The notes under the pieces are model-generated. The model was not told the origin of the DNA. It saw only the letters and a list, made by a program, of their open reading frames with translations, and did no database searches. A program made the position numbers and the translations under genes. DNA of 64,000 bases, from the NCBI GenBank assembly GCA_963693285.1, contig OY848921.1, positions 6,027,229-6,091,228 of the forward strand, in the 5' to 3' direction. The stretch comes from Xestospongia muta. Its lineage: Eukaryota; Porifera; Demospongiae; Haplosclerida; Petrosiidae. Below are positions 23,701 through 34,911 of this stretch, piece by piece (position 1 is the stretch's first letter; the number at the start of each line of letters is the position of its first letter).

Positions 23701-26700
23701 GGAAAGGCAGTAACTGCTTAACACGTATGATTACATTTCTTGTAGAAACATAATAATTGTCTCTTCTCAACACAGCAATTTGTAGTTCAACATGTGGTAC
23801 TAACAAACAGTGTACAGCTCCTGACACTTGTACATGTGTCAGTGGATGGAAAGGAAGTAACTGCTTAACACGTATAGTTACATTTTTTGTAGACACATAA
23901 TTATTGCGTCCTCTCAACACAGCAATTTGCAGTTCAACATGTGGTACTAACAAACAATGTACAGCTCCTGACACTTGTACATGTGTTAGTGGATGGAAAG
24001 GCAGTAACTGCTTAACACGTATGATTACATTTTTTGTAGACACATAATTATTGCGTCCTCTCAACACAGCAATTTGCAGTTCAACATGTGGTACTAACAA
24101 ACAATGTACAGCTCCTGACACTTGTACATGTGTTAGTGGATGGAAAGGCAGTAACTGCTTAACACGTATGATTACATTTTTTGTAGACACATAATTATTG
24201 CATCCTCTCAACACAGCAATTTGCAGTTCAGCATGTGGTACTAACAAACAGTGTACAGCTCCTGACACTTGTACATGTCTCAGTGGATGGAAAGGCAGTA
24301 ACTGCTCAACATGTATGGTTACATTTCTTGTGGGACTCATAATTGTTGTGTCCTTTCAACACAGCAATTTGCAGTTTAACATGTGGTACTAACAAACTAT
24401 GTTCAGCTCCTGACACTTGTACATGTGTCAGTGGATGGAAAGGCAATAACTGCTTAACACGTATAGTTACATTTCTTGTAGACACATAATTATTGTCTCT
24501 TCTCAACACAGCAATTTGCAGTTCAACATGTGGTACTAACAAACAATGTACAGCTCCTGACACTTGTACATGTGTCAGTGGATGGAAAGGCAATAACTGC
24601 TTAACACGTATGATTACATTTTTTGTAGACACATAATTATTGCGTCCTCTCAACACAGCAATTTGCAGTTCAACATGTGGTACTAACAAACAATGTACAG
24701 CTCCTGACACTTGTACATGTCTCAGTGGATGGAAAGGCAGTAACTGCTCAACATGTATGGTTACATTTCTTGTGGGACACATAATTATTGTGTCCTTTCA
24801 ACACAGCAATTTGCAGTTTAACATGTGGTACTAACAAACGATGTACAGCTCCAGACACTTGTACATGTGTCAGTGGATGGAAAGGCAATAACTGCTTAAC
24901 ACGTATGGTTACATTTCTTGTAGACGCATAATTATTGTCTCTTCTCAACACAGCAATTTGCAGTTCAACATGTGGTACTAACAAACAATGTACAGCTCCT
25001 GACACTTGTACATGTGTCAGTGGATGGAAAGGCAGTAACTGCTTAACACGTATGGTTACATTTCTTGTAGACACATAATTATTGTCTCCTCTCGACACAG
25101 CAATTTGCAGTTCATCATGTGGCACTAATGAGCAATGTACAGCTCCTGACACTTGTACATGTCTCAGTGGATGGAAAGGCAGTAACTGCTTAACACGTAT
25201 GTTGCATTTTCATGTAGACACATAAATAATGTTTCCTCTCAATACAGCAATTTGCAGTTCACCATGTGGCACTAATGAGCAATGTACAGCTCCTGACACT
25301 TGTACATGTGTCAGTGGATGGAAAGGCAGTAACTGCTTAACACGTATGTTACATTTTCATGTAGACACATAAATAATGTTTCCTCTCAATACAGCAATTT
25401 GCAGTTCACCATGTGGCACTAATAAAGAATGTGCAGCTCCTGATACTTGTACATGTGTCAGTGGATGGAAAGGCAATAACTGCTTAACACGTATGTTAAA
25501 TTTTCTTGTAGACACATTTTAATTATTGTTTTCATTCAACACAGCAATTTGCAGTTCAACATGTGGCTCTAATAAACAATGTACAGCTCCTGACACTTGT
25601 ACATGTGTCAGTGGATGGAAAGGCAGCAACTGTTTAACACGTATGGTTACGTTTTATTGTGGACACATAATTATTGTTTCCTCTAAACACAGCAATTTGT
25701 AGTTCACCATGTGGCACTAACAAACAATGTACAGCTCCTGACACTTGTACATGTCTCATTGGATGGACAGGCAGTGACTGCTTAACATGTATGTTTCTAT
25801 TTTCTTGTAGACATGTAATTATTGTTTCCTCTCAACACAGCAATTTGCAGTTCACTATGTGGCACTAATAAACAGTGTACAGCTCCTGACACTTGTACAT
25901 GTGTCAGTGGATGGACAGGCAGTGACTGCTTAACAGGTGTTGTTTATGTTGATATAATATTAATATAATGAATAATTAGTAATTTGCAATAATCAATGAG
26001 ACAATAACATCAAATGTGCTGCTGATGTTTTATTGACAACAGATATCAATGAATGTTCACAAAACTTATGTCAAGTTCAATGTACTAATACTAATGGATC
26101 ATACTATTGCTCCTGTGATACATCAAGTGTACTAGCTACTGATGGAATTCATTGTCTAGGTAAATAACAAAAGGTCTTTGATAATGATCGCTGTCAACAA
26201 CTTTTACTGTTATAAGCACAATAGTCTCCAAAAAATGTATTTTGCATATAGGTATATATAATGGTTTTGTAATAATCACACTGATTAAAAGTATGTAAAT
26301 TATTTTCTAAAATAGAGTTCATAGTTAAAAAATATTTGCATTAATGCCTCCTTTTTCTTTATAGGAGCTATTCAAGACATGATCTCTTCACAACTTACTA
26401 GTACACACTGTATAATAACATGGAATCCTCCATTTCAATACATGCAATATGGAAGTTTTGATGGTTACATAGTGATGTGTAATATATCAAATACTAACAC
26501 TATAATAACATCAACTATCACTCAAAAATTGAATGTCTCTGTAGTATTTTTAAAACCATTTACTCGATACTTTTGCTGTGTCACACCTCAATGGACAACT
26601 AATGGAAGAGGAAAAAGTCAGTATATTAATTTTACTATATTACAAGATGGTAAGAGACAGACTAACTACTATTAATTAGTTATGAACTTGCAATTTAGCT

Positions 26701-29643
26701 CCTATTGACTCTCCAGTGAATGTTACAGTTAGTACTGTTAATTCTTCATCTCTTCTAATACAATGGGAGCCTCCATTGATACCTAATGGTATCATTACTC
26801 ACTATACTTTGTACATCAACTATACTAATGGTAGTGAGATATCTACTAGAACTGTAGATGGTCAGTTCACATTATATCTCCTGGAGGAACTGACACCCTA
26901 TCAACGAGTGGGAGTTAGTATCTCAGCTACAACTGGTGGAGGAGAAGGACCTCAATCAGACTATGTCTACAATACAACTGAACAAAGAGGTTAGATTGAT
27001 GGATGGATATGCATACAAAAGGAATAGTTAGATGAAAAGGGTTTATAAAAAATGTGATATTTTTCATATCATGAATAATAGAGCCAGACATTATACATCA
27101 TTTGACTATCAATGTGCTATCTAATTCATCAGTCAACATTTCATGGGAGCCACCATTGGCACCAAATGGAGTTATTATACACTACTACATCAGTATTAGG
27201 ACTTTGACAGTAAATCAATCTGTCATATTTGAGACTGAAGAAAATTTATATCACCTAATACATAATTTGAGTTAGCTATCTTAAATTGAATTTATTAAAA
27301 TTTATATGCATCTATAGATCCTTATACTCCATATGAAGTTAATGTCTCTGCAGTTACTATTGCTGGTATAGGAAAACCTTTGCATAAAGTATTTTTTACT
27401 AAGGAGACAGGTAAATCTTAAAGAAACAACTATAAATAATAAATGTATTATAAAATTAATACCTACAACTTACAAATGGTTTATGTTTCTGTAGTTCCCA
27501 GAGTGGCTCCAAACATTGAACTAGCACAGAGAGTTTCTCCTACTGAAATAATCATTGAAATAAAGCCACTAACATTAGAAGAGGGGAGAGGAATTGTGAC
27601 AGGATATTCCTTTAATCTGACCAAATCAATAGATCATTGTGTTGTGGTTGACACAAACAAATTAATACATACTCTTAATACTTCAATTAAAGTAGGAAAT
27701 CTGGATCCACTCTCAAAATATTGTTTGTCAGTGTCAGCACAAACTAAAGAAGGACATGGTTTGGAATCTCAAAATATACTAATTTCTGGTTAGTTTAGGT
27801 TTAAATATGCTAAAAAATTTACACCATAGTTTTAAAATTTTTTTCTGTCAACTGACACAACTCCAGTACTTATTAGTGGTAATCCAAATCAAACATCAAA
27901 TAATGAAACTAAAACAAAAAATAAAGTGATTCTATTCAGTTCAATTGGTTCTGGTGGTGGCTTGTCATTTTTCCTTTGTGTTTGTTGCTTAATAATATCA
28001 GTTTGTATTTTCAAGAAGTTAAAATCAAAGAGAAATTACAAATTAAAAACAAAGTTTGTCTTTCAATGCAATTTTTAAAAAATGATGTCATTACAATATA
28101 TAACAGAGTGCATAAAATGAAAGGAAGAGAAGATGACAATGAAGATTATTACTATTTGGTAGCAGAAACAAAGCTTCATAAACATTGTTTTGTATGTGAT
28201 GATAACAACATTTCTTCAAATAGGTAATCAAATATTTATCACAAAATTGTATTTAATATGAGTTTTCCAAAAGTTTCGTAGATTCTAAAGCCTGTTATGA
28301 TGACATTATAATAACTGAAAATTCCATTAAAAAGTATGTAAGATATTATATGTGATCATGATATGAGTAATCACTGTATACTTGTTTTCAATATTTAAGT
28401 AATATTAATAACAATTTCATTGCATATTGTCATTTGTTAGGCCACTTATTCCTACAAAATTAAGTCAAGACAAAGTAAAGGAAAGTAGTTTTAAAAGTAC
28501 AGCTACTTGTGTTTATGATTATCCTATTATTACTGGTACAGAAATAAGGCAAGTAAATAAACTCTCATGTTGTCCTTAGAAATGTTAGATGTCATGGTAT
28601 AATTATAGTATACTTCAGAGTGGCCAAAAGAAACCAACTCCTCCGGTTCCCCCTCCTAAGAAAGCAAGGTAAACCAGTCATATACAATGATGATATACAC
28701 TGTACAATATATACTATAGTAAATATGGAACCTCAGATGTGGAACATTTCGAAATGGCAAACAATTGTAGTTATGGTAAAGGAATGACTGCACGAAGAAA
28801 ACCAATTCCTCCTGTTCCTCCTCCAAAAAAAGCATGGTAAAATGGTCATATATAATGATGACATACACTGTACATGTATACTATAGTAAACATGAAGTCT
28901 CAGATATAGAACATTTTGATGTTCATTACAATTATAGTTATGGTAAAGGAATGCCTGCACAAAGGAAACCAATTCCTCCTGTCGCCCCTCCTAAAAAAGC
29001 AAGGTAAAACCATTCATATATAATGATGACATACACTGTACATGTATACTTTAGTAAACATGGAGTCTCAGATATAGAACATTTTGATGTTCATTACAAT
29101 TATAGTTATGGTAAAGGAATGCCTGCACAAAGGAAACCAATTCCTCCTGTCGCCCCTCCTAAAAAAGCAAGGTAAAACCATTCATATATAATGATGACAT
29201 ACACTGTAAACATATACTATATAAACATGGAGCTTCAGATGTAGAACATTTTGATGTTCATTACAATTATAGCTATGGCAAAGGAATGCCTGCACAAAGG
29301 AAACCAATTCCTCCTGTCCCCCCTCCTAAAAAAGCAAGGTAAACCAGTCATGTACAATGATGATATACATTGTACACATATACTATAGTAAAAATGGAGC
29401 CTCAAATATAGAACTTTTGCCATATAATCATAGTTATGGCAAAGGAATGCCTGCACAAATGAAACCAATTCCTCCTGTCCCTCCTCCTAAAAAAGCAAGG
29501 TAAACCAGTCATATACAATGATGATATACATTGTACACACATACTATAGTAAAAATGGAGCCTCAAATATAGAACTTTTTGAAATGCCATATAATCATAG
29601 TTATGGCAAAGGAATGACTGCAAAAAAGGAAGGAGAGCCTTAA
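20291..29643 (+). CDS. Receptor 2: EMI-EGF(35)-EGF_CA-FN3(4)-TM receptor with repeated SH3-ligand tail
   Basis: Complete spliced gene. Exons: 20291-20340 signal peptide; 20391-20462 and 20704-20789 EMI halves; 35 EGF exons 20840-25936; 26043-26159 EGF_CA; 26365-26649 and 26699-26989 FN3; 27082-27270 plus 27318-27410 split FN3; 27495-27788 FN3; 27867-28053 membrane span; 28107-28223, 28274-28333 (CYDD), 28441-28548 (YDYP), 28621-28668; tail modules 28720-28836, 28887-29003, 29055-29171, 29222-29338, 29389-29499, 29550-29643 (stop). The exon total is 6030 bp, exactly 2010 codons including the stop. Introns are GT-AG except a GC-AG intron after 28548. No kinase. An AATAAA lies at 29682. The acceptor of 29222 is broken; skipping it gives 1970 residues. 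The role is inferred as a surface recognition receptor signalling through recruited adaptors. Confidence 0.88.
20840..25936 (+). repeat. 35-copy EGF exon array of receptor 2
   Basis: Exons are all 96 bp, phase 1-1. Starts: 20840, 20990, 21130, 21277, 21424, 21571, 21718, 21865, 22012, 22159, 22306, 22453, 22600, 22747, 22894, 23041, 23188, 23335, 23482, 23629, 23776, 23923, 24070, 24217, 24365, 24512, 24659, 24807, 24954, 25101, 25248, 25395, 25545, 25693 and 25841. From the third to the thirty-second the spacing is 147-148 bp, i.e. 51-52 bp introns running from GTATGG or GTATGA to AACACAG. Each module has six cysteines (CX3CX5CX5CXCX8C). Copies differ at few sites (D/N, V/L, S/N). The outer copies at both ends are most diverged, as expected when exchange acts mainly in the middle. 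Confidence 0.95.
26043..27788 (+). CDS. Receptor 2 EGF_CA and four FN3 domains
   Basis: Exon 26043-26159 encodes DINECSQNLCQVQC...GSYYCSC, the consensus of a calcium-binding EGF module (D/N-x-D/N-E-C, then aromatic before the fifth cysteine). The next exons encode FN3-like domains: 26365-26649 (ITWNPP..YGSFDGYIV), 26699-26989 (LIQWEPPLIPNGIITHYTLY, then LTPYQRVGVSISATTGGG), 27082-27270 joined to 27318-27410 (ISWEPPLAPNGVIIHYYIS, then TPYEVNVSA), and 27495-27788 (weaker, LDPLSKYCLSVSAQT). Trp-x-Pro-Pro and Tyr-x-Val landmarks are as known for FN3. The third domain is split by an intron of 47 bp. Receptors 1 and 3 share the same exon boundaries. Confidence 0.88.
27867..28668 (+). CDS. Receptor 2 transmembrane exon and unique cytoplasmic exons
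   Basis: Exon 27867-28053 has a short polar linker, a membrane span (LFSSIGSGGGLSFFLCVCCL core) and a basic KKLKSKRNYK stop-transfer. The donor is GTTTGT after a 53-bp-intron pattern shared with receptor 1. Following exons 28107-28223, 28274-28333, 28441-28548 and 28621-28668 carry candidate phosphotyrosine sites (EDYYY, CYDD, VYDYP) and a first PTPPVPPPKKA proline motif. The last acceptor must be used at AGAG (28620) to keep the proline frame. The exon at 28441 ends at ATAAG|GCAAGT, a standard GC donor. The exact splice choice in this interval is the least certain part of the gene. Confidence 0.65.
28720..29643 (+). repeat. Cytoplasmic-tail cassette exon array of receptor 2
   Basis: Tail exons at 28720-28836, 28887-29003, 29055-29171, 29222-29338 (117 bp each), 29389-29499 (111 bp) and 29550-29643 (last, with TAA at 29641). 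All internal ones are phase 2-2. The typical content is VEHFDVHYNYSYGKGM and KPIPPVPPPKKA. The acceptor before 29222 reads ctatata instead of ctatagt, a one-base loss that removes the AG, so this module is probably skipped. The final module ends early in KKEGEP-stop without the proline motif. An AATAAA poly(A) signal follows at 29682. Confidence 0.85.
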
Positions 29644-29689
29644 GTTCCCCCCTTCCACTCCCCTCCAAAATAAGTCAGTTGAATAAAAT

Positions 29690-32600
29690 TAACTTCTCAA
29701 TTTATTATAACTTCTAGGAATTGTTAAATGCTGCAAATTCCACAGCTAAATAATAACTTTAGCAATAAGACAATAATGCCAGACTTTTAATATTAAATGT
29801 CAAAGTAGTGTTTACACGTATACATGAGTATTTCAATGGCAACAGTAACTGTTCATTAGCTTCAATGTCTGCAAAAATCAGATACTGATGTCTATCATAA
29901 TAGACAGAAAGATCTAAATATCTGCTTTCACTTTTCTATTGAACTAGGCATGAAACATGCTATTTATTTATCCTAACTGGTTTGACATATAGTAATAATT
30001 TATTACATGAGTATACATGAGCGTTTACTACATGAGTAATACAACAATTGATGTAGCTGATCAATCTTTAAATATTTATTTTATGCAAGCTAGTTTTTAT
30101 ATATATTTTCAAACATTAAGCCAGTCTACCAGAGTCCTAAGCACCTTAGACTATATTTGGTAATCCCATGAATAAGATTCTGTTGGATAACTGCATTTGA
30201 GTACTGTAATCCAGTATATATACCATAAGTCATCTTGGGTACTATCCTGAAATTACTACATCATGAATGCATAGGACCTTGTGTCCAAATCACAATACCT
30301 AGTCCATCTTTGGACTATACTGGCTTAAGGATACATAGGTCCCTTATATCTTGAGTATCCCAGGTGTCCTAAGTACTTCAGCATACCCTGGTACTATCCT
30401 AGGATAACTATACCATAGATGAATACAGACCAATTGTGTTTGAGATTCCCAGGTGTCTTAAGTATCTCAGGATATCCTGGTACTAGCATGACATGACCAC
30501 ACCAATATCTTAAGCATCCTTATACTATATAACCACACTATAGATACATGAACCCATTGTGTCTTAGTTTTTTGGTGTCCTAACTCCTAAGTTCCTGAGG
30601 ATATCCTGGTACTCTCCTGGGATGACCATACCAAAATGCATAAACCAATTGCTGAATGAGGACACCCCTAGCTAATTATATCACATAATCAAGTTACATA
30701 TAATTGAAGAATATGTGTATTGTTGTCAGTTTTTTTTCTTATAATCTTATTGCATACTCAACTAATGAACTGCACATGCTCTTTAAACGAACTACAATAG
30801 TGGTGCTAATTTTAGCTCTAAAAAGTGCTAGACATCAGTTGGACCACCATATTTCTGCAAGGTAGAATATATCTTTTCAGTAGACATTAAAGACAGGTTT
30901 CATCTGACATCCAGGCCTACTGGCATCTGGGGATTTCCTGGTGTCTTCACCTTGACAACCTACATAATGTCTTTTCTCTAATATTTATTTTTCATTTTGT
31001 AGTAGGACTATTTGCTGATTTACTAGAGAAAGTGTTTACTGATTATTAGTTTGTTATTGCTTAAAAATTCGTACAAAAGCTTACAAAATAATTATATACT
31101 TCTGATAGATACTGTAAGTTAAATTTATATTATCTGCTATATAGACATACTTAACATCATGTTTGAATTCTGTAATGAAGCTTTGATTTATTGTGCATAG
31201 TACATAATTTGTTGATATTAGCTGCAAGTAAGATATTATTTTTAATTTAACAATCCTTGTAGAATTTGGTGTTGTCATGTGTTTTTTATTGTAATATTAA
31301 CCTATAACTACTGGAAATGATCTACTGAATACCTACATAGGTTGACTTATTTTAACTGTCGAATACATAAAGTAAAATTATAACAGTGGTCTTGTATTAA
31401 AAATATTATTGTTAATTTTTAATAGGACATTAATCTATTGGCTTTACATAGAAGTAATCCAGTCATGTTGTTTGATAACTTTGATAGTAAGTTAGATTAA
31501 ATCATTAATTCAATAATGGCAATCTTGTACTAAACTATGTACTTTAATTCTGTTGTCAGATATTGAAACTGAACTAGCTGGAGATTATCTACTGATGTTT
31601 TCTAATGCTTAAACAGTTGGTATGTTTGATCATTAATTTTATATATTATTTATTGATATTAATTTGACTAATTCAATTTTGTAGTTGATGTTTAGGTTGA
31701 GTGTCCTTCAACTATTGGAGATAATGCTATTATAATATACTATTACTTGTACTGTATATTTACTAGTTTTCTTTCATATAATAGGCTTATCTTCAACTAA
31801 TCTTGACATCAGTAGATGTTTGATGGATAGTTCTTGGATATGGACATCATTGTTTCATGCCTCATGAATCTTGAGGTTAATATGTAGGCTTGGTTTGGGC
31901 ATGGATATCTAAAACTTGCTAATGCTTGGTATGGGCAACTTTGGGTCTGAGGCTGGCATTGGTAGATGGCTTGGGGTTAATTAAAGAGTGTTTGTTGTCT
32001 CATAATTGTTTTGCTTTATTCCTTTCTTTTATCTAATTACCTTGTGTCCTTTTCATAATTGTATTTTGTTAAGGTATGTATTAACTTCCCCTGTATGACA
32101 TTGACCTATAATACCAGGATCATATATCACTTTACCAATGTATGACAGTCATGTGAATGAGTAATGATATTAACTTGATATCATGACCTTTTTGATGTGA
32201 CCCTCCATACATATTTTAATTGACCCTTTCATGACCTTCCTATTTATTTTATTTATTTTTGATATTAAACTTGATCTGACCCTCCCACATATTATAATTC
32301 CATGTAATCTTTGTCTGTTGTCTGTATTTTAGATCATTTCCTTCTGTTGTCATTATAACCATCTCCTATCTTGTGTGTATTATTAACCTTCAGTATCTGA
32401 TGTTATTTAACACCTTATGTCTGCTATAGCAGTCCTGATGTGTATTTAACCTTCTTTTGATTAACTAACCTGTGTGCCTATTGTGTGTTTATTAATCCCT
32501 TGTGTCTGATATATGTGCATTGCATCAGACGTAATGCGTATGAACCATTTTGTCTGTTGTATGTGTATTGGAGATGTCATGTTAATCTGTTGTATAATCC

Positions 32601-34128
32601 TTTGTGTATTAATTTCCTTGTGTCTGCTACACAAGTAGTCCTGATGTGTTTTCAAACTCTAATATCTAATGTATTAATCCTGATATGTATTATTAATCCC
32701 CTTGAGTTTAACGTGTCAGTTTATATCTGTTGAAAATTTTGATTTATTAAATCCCTTGTGTGTGTTATATTAATCATAATGTGTGTTAATCTCCTGATGT
32801 CTATTTAACCACAATGTCCATTGTATAATCATAATGTATTAACCTTTTTGTGTTTGTTGTATTAATCATGATGTATGTTAACCTTCTGATGTGTATTTAA
32901 CCCCAGTCTTTCTTGTATAATCATAATGCATTAGCCTTTTTGTATCTATTACATTAATCTTGATATATGTTAATCTCTTATGTGAATAAAAAATGACTAT
33001 TTCACGAACTTTTACTTTTATTATTTGAGCCTCTGAAGAAGATAGCCGCTGTGACTATTGAAACATTTGGTGTTTTCATATATATTTTGTTTGGTGAATA
33101 AAAAATGAATATTAGCAACACTAACTTACCCAAACACCCAGGTCTTTTTCTCTCTCTCTCTTTATTAATATTGGCTATTAAAAGGAATGGTAAGGCTAGT
33201 TTTATTTAATTTTTTAATGAAAATGCTTAATAAAGGCTTAAGTGTTTAGTTTGAGGAATTTATTGGCATATTAAGGCCAGATCAATAACTAAGTTGTTGT
33301 TTTTAACCAAAGATAGTAATTAGTACAGTAATTGTATGTCAAAGTGGAAATGATTGGTGTTCTTTTTGGTTTTAACAGTTTTACGGGAGAATTTACCAGA
33401 ATATGGAACTTGACAATACAGTACTACCTCTACGTGCGGTGTCGTTTGGAACATCATAGTTACTATTATGATGTACTCAATGTACTGTCAATCCTTGGCT
33501 CATTCTCAATAACCAAACATTGGATCTTTGTCATATAGTTGTTCCTTTAAAGTTAGATGTATTAAGAAAATAATTTAATTAAGGAATTTAGAATTACTTT
33601 GCCTAATATATTATTAACAGACTCTTTGTTAATATTATATAAGTTTCTACTGAATTAGAGTGTTGTTTAGTATTATGCATTTCACAATTAAAGGTATGTT
33701 TTTTAGAGTAAGTGTAACAATATATGCACCTTATAGAGTATTATCTTCAATGTATGTCAGTACTATTACAGATTGGTTGCTCAACTGTGATTTGTCTATG
33801 ATAGCTAATTCTAATGACTTTCAAAGTGTATTGTAATGATAACACAACTGAGGTCAGCTTATGTACTTTAAGTTATATCATGTACTTTATCAACCCATGG
33901 GACATCAATATCCCTTTCTGGGAGTCCATCTTCCATCTCTGTAGTTTTCTGTAAATGCTGGACTGGACTGCCTTTTGAAAAGTGACATTAATGCCCACTC
34001 ACTACTCACCCAATTAACATTAAATTGTTGATGACGACTTAAAGAAGTCTTTTCTTAACGTTGGCTAAAGAAATAAAAGTTATTGTCTTCAGACACAAAT
34101 TAATGATGTCCTGTTGGAAATCTATATT

Positions 34129-34168
<40 letters not shown>

Positions 34169-34370
34169 CTTACATTCCAATGGCAGTTATTCATTAATGC
34201 TAATTAACCCATACATACAATACTAAAAGTGATGAGTGAGTGTTATAATATTTACCTTCAGTCAGTCAGCCGTTTTTCACATCTGGCCATGTAATCCATT
34301 AACCTATAATTGATTGGTGCATTACAGTCTTTGTTAATGCCACAAACAATGTATAACTAATTCAATGTAC
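29690..34370. other. Non-coding and repeat-rich interval between receptors 2 and 4
   Basis: No firm gene. About 30100-30690 is a degenerate tandem repeat with a period of about 80-95 bp, built on ggtgtcctaagtacctcagg and atcctggtactatcctggga. About 32290-32990 is another degenerate tandem repeat alternating attaaccttttgtgtctgtt and gtattaatcttgatgtgt. About 33000-33130 ends in a CTGAAGAAG...GAAACATTTGGTG segment of the type seen in retroelement tails. About 34122-34168 is a (TA)n(GT)n microsatellite. Two short candidate exons at 31428-31612 are listed separately. Confidence 0.7.
31428..31612 (+). other. Two candidate exons of an unrecognised gene
   Basis: Between a good acceptor (tttttaatag) and the donor GTAAGT near 31490 one frame reads INLLALHRSNPVMLFDNFD. 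After a 70-bp intron ending tctgttgtcag, the frame resumes as IETELAGDYLLMFSNA and stops. The splice signals and the balanced composition are better than in surrounding DNA. I recognise no domain, no upstream exons were found, and it could be chance or a gene remnant. Confidence 0.25.
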
Positions 34371-34466
34371 CAGTTAGACAATCACTACCAGTCCATCCAG
34401 TCATACAAGTACAAGTGTTTGGAGCTGTACATTCCTCATTAGTGTCACAAGGAGTAGCACAGATTG
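34371..34466 (-). pseudogene. Orphan EGF exon
   Basis: A lone 96-bp phase 1-1 EGF exon with intact acceptor and donor (GTACATTG) encodes CDTNEEC...TCTCMTGWTGSDC. It lies about 450 bp beyond the stop codon of receptor 4, on the same strand, with no other exon in reach. It is diverged from the array exons in receptors 1-3, so it is old. It is either a relic of an earlier receptor whose rest was lost, or an exon belonging to an unusual downstream transcript. Confidence 0.7.
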
Positions 34467-34911
34467 CTGTGTTAGTTCAGGTAAAATATGCAGTATATAT
34501 AAAGTTCAAGTAATTACCTTTATATACATGTCTGCATATACAGTATACTAAAATATTATTATAACATAAGGTTTGTACAACATTACTTTAGTAACAACAT
34601 GCAGTATATATCACCATGCATAGCAACATTATAATTCTCATTTAAAATGAAAGCAAATCAAAAGTTTTCTAAATGATAATTCCATTTACTCTTACCCACT
34701 TAGTTATAATAAAGCAGGTTATTAATAGCCACAGAGTTTCAGTAACATTAATAGTGTTGCAATAACTGTGCATCAAAAACACTATTGGTTCTATCCTTTA
34801 TAATTTATTTTTTTACATGGCAGACACATCAGCAGATTCCTCATGTCTCTTAGTTATATTTTTGCAAAAGTTTCAAAAATGTTCAAAATATCTTAAAATA
34901 AATGATTATTA

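Noticed and set aside
21116..25152. Very long antisense frames (up to 1074 codons, VKQLLPFHPLTHVQVSGAVH repeats) opposite the EGF arrays; also at 4517-5735 and 60864-62515
   Set aside because: They run through EGF exons and their introns alike and stay open only because the 147-bp unit is divisible by three; breaks occur exactly where the unit is 148 bp. The sense strand has cysteine spacing, splice sites and phases of real EGF exons.
20840..25936. Repeat-spacer pattern resembling a CRISPR array
   Set aside because: The 96-bp repeats are coding EGF exons and the 51-bp spacers are near-identical introns; context is clearly eukaryotic.
28656..29668. Minus-strand frames across the receptor 2 tail array
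   Set aside because: Shadows of the plus-strand cassettes; repeated only because the cassettes repeat.
32461..32733. Frames on both strands in the 32.3-33.0 kb minisatellite
   Set aside because: Composition follows the degenerate tandem repeat; no domain.
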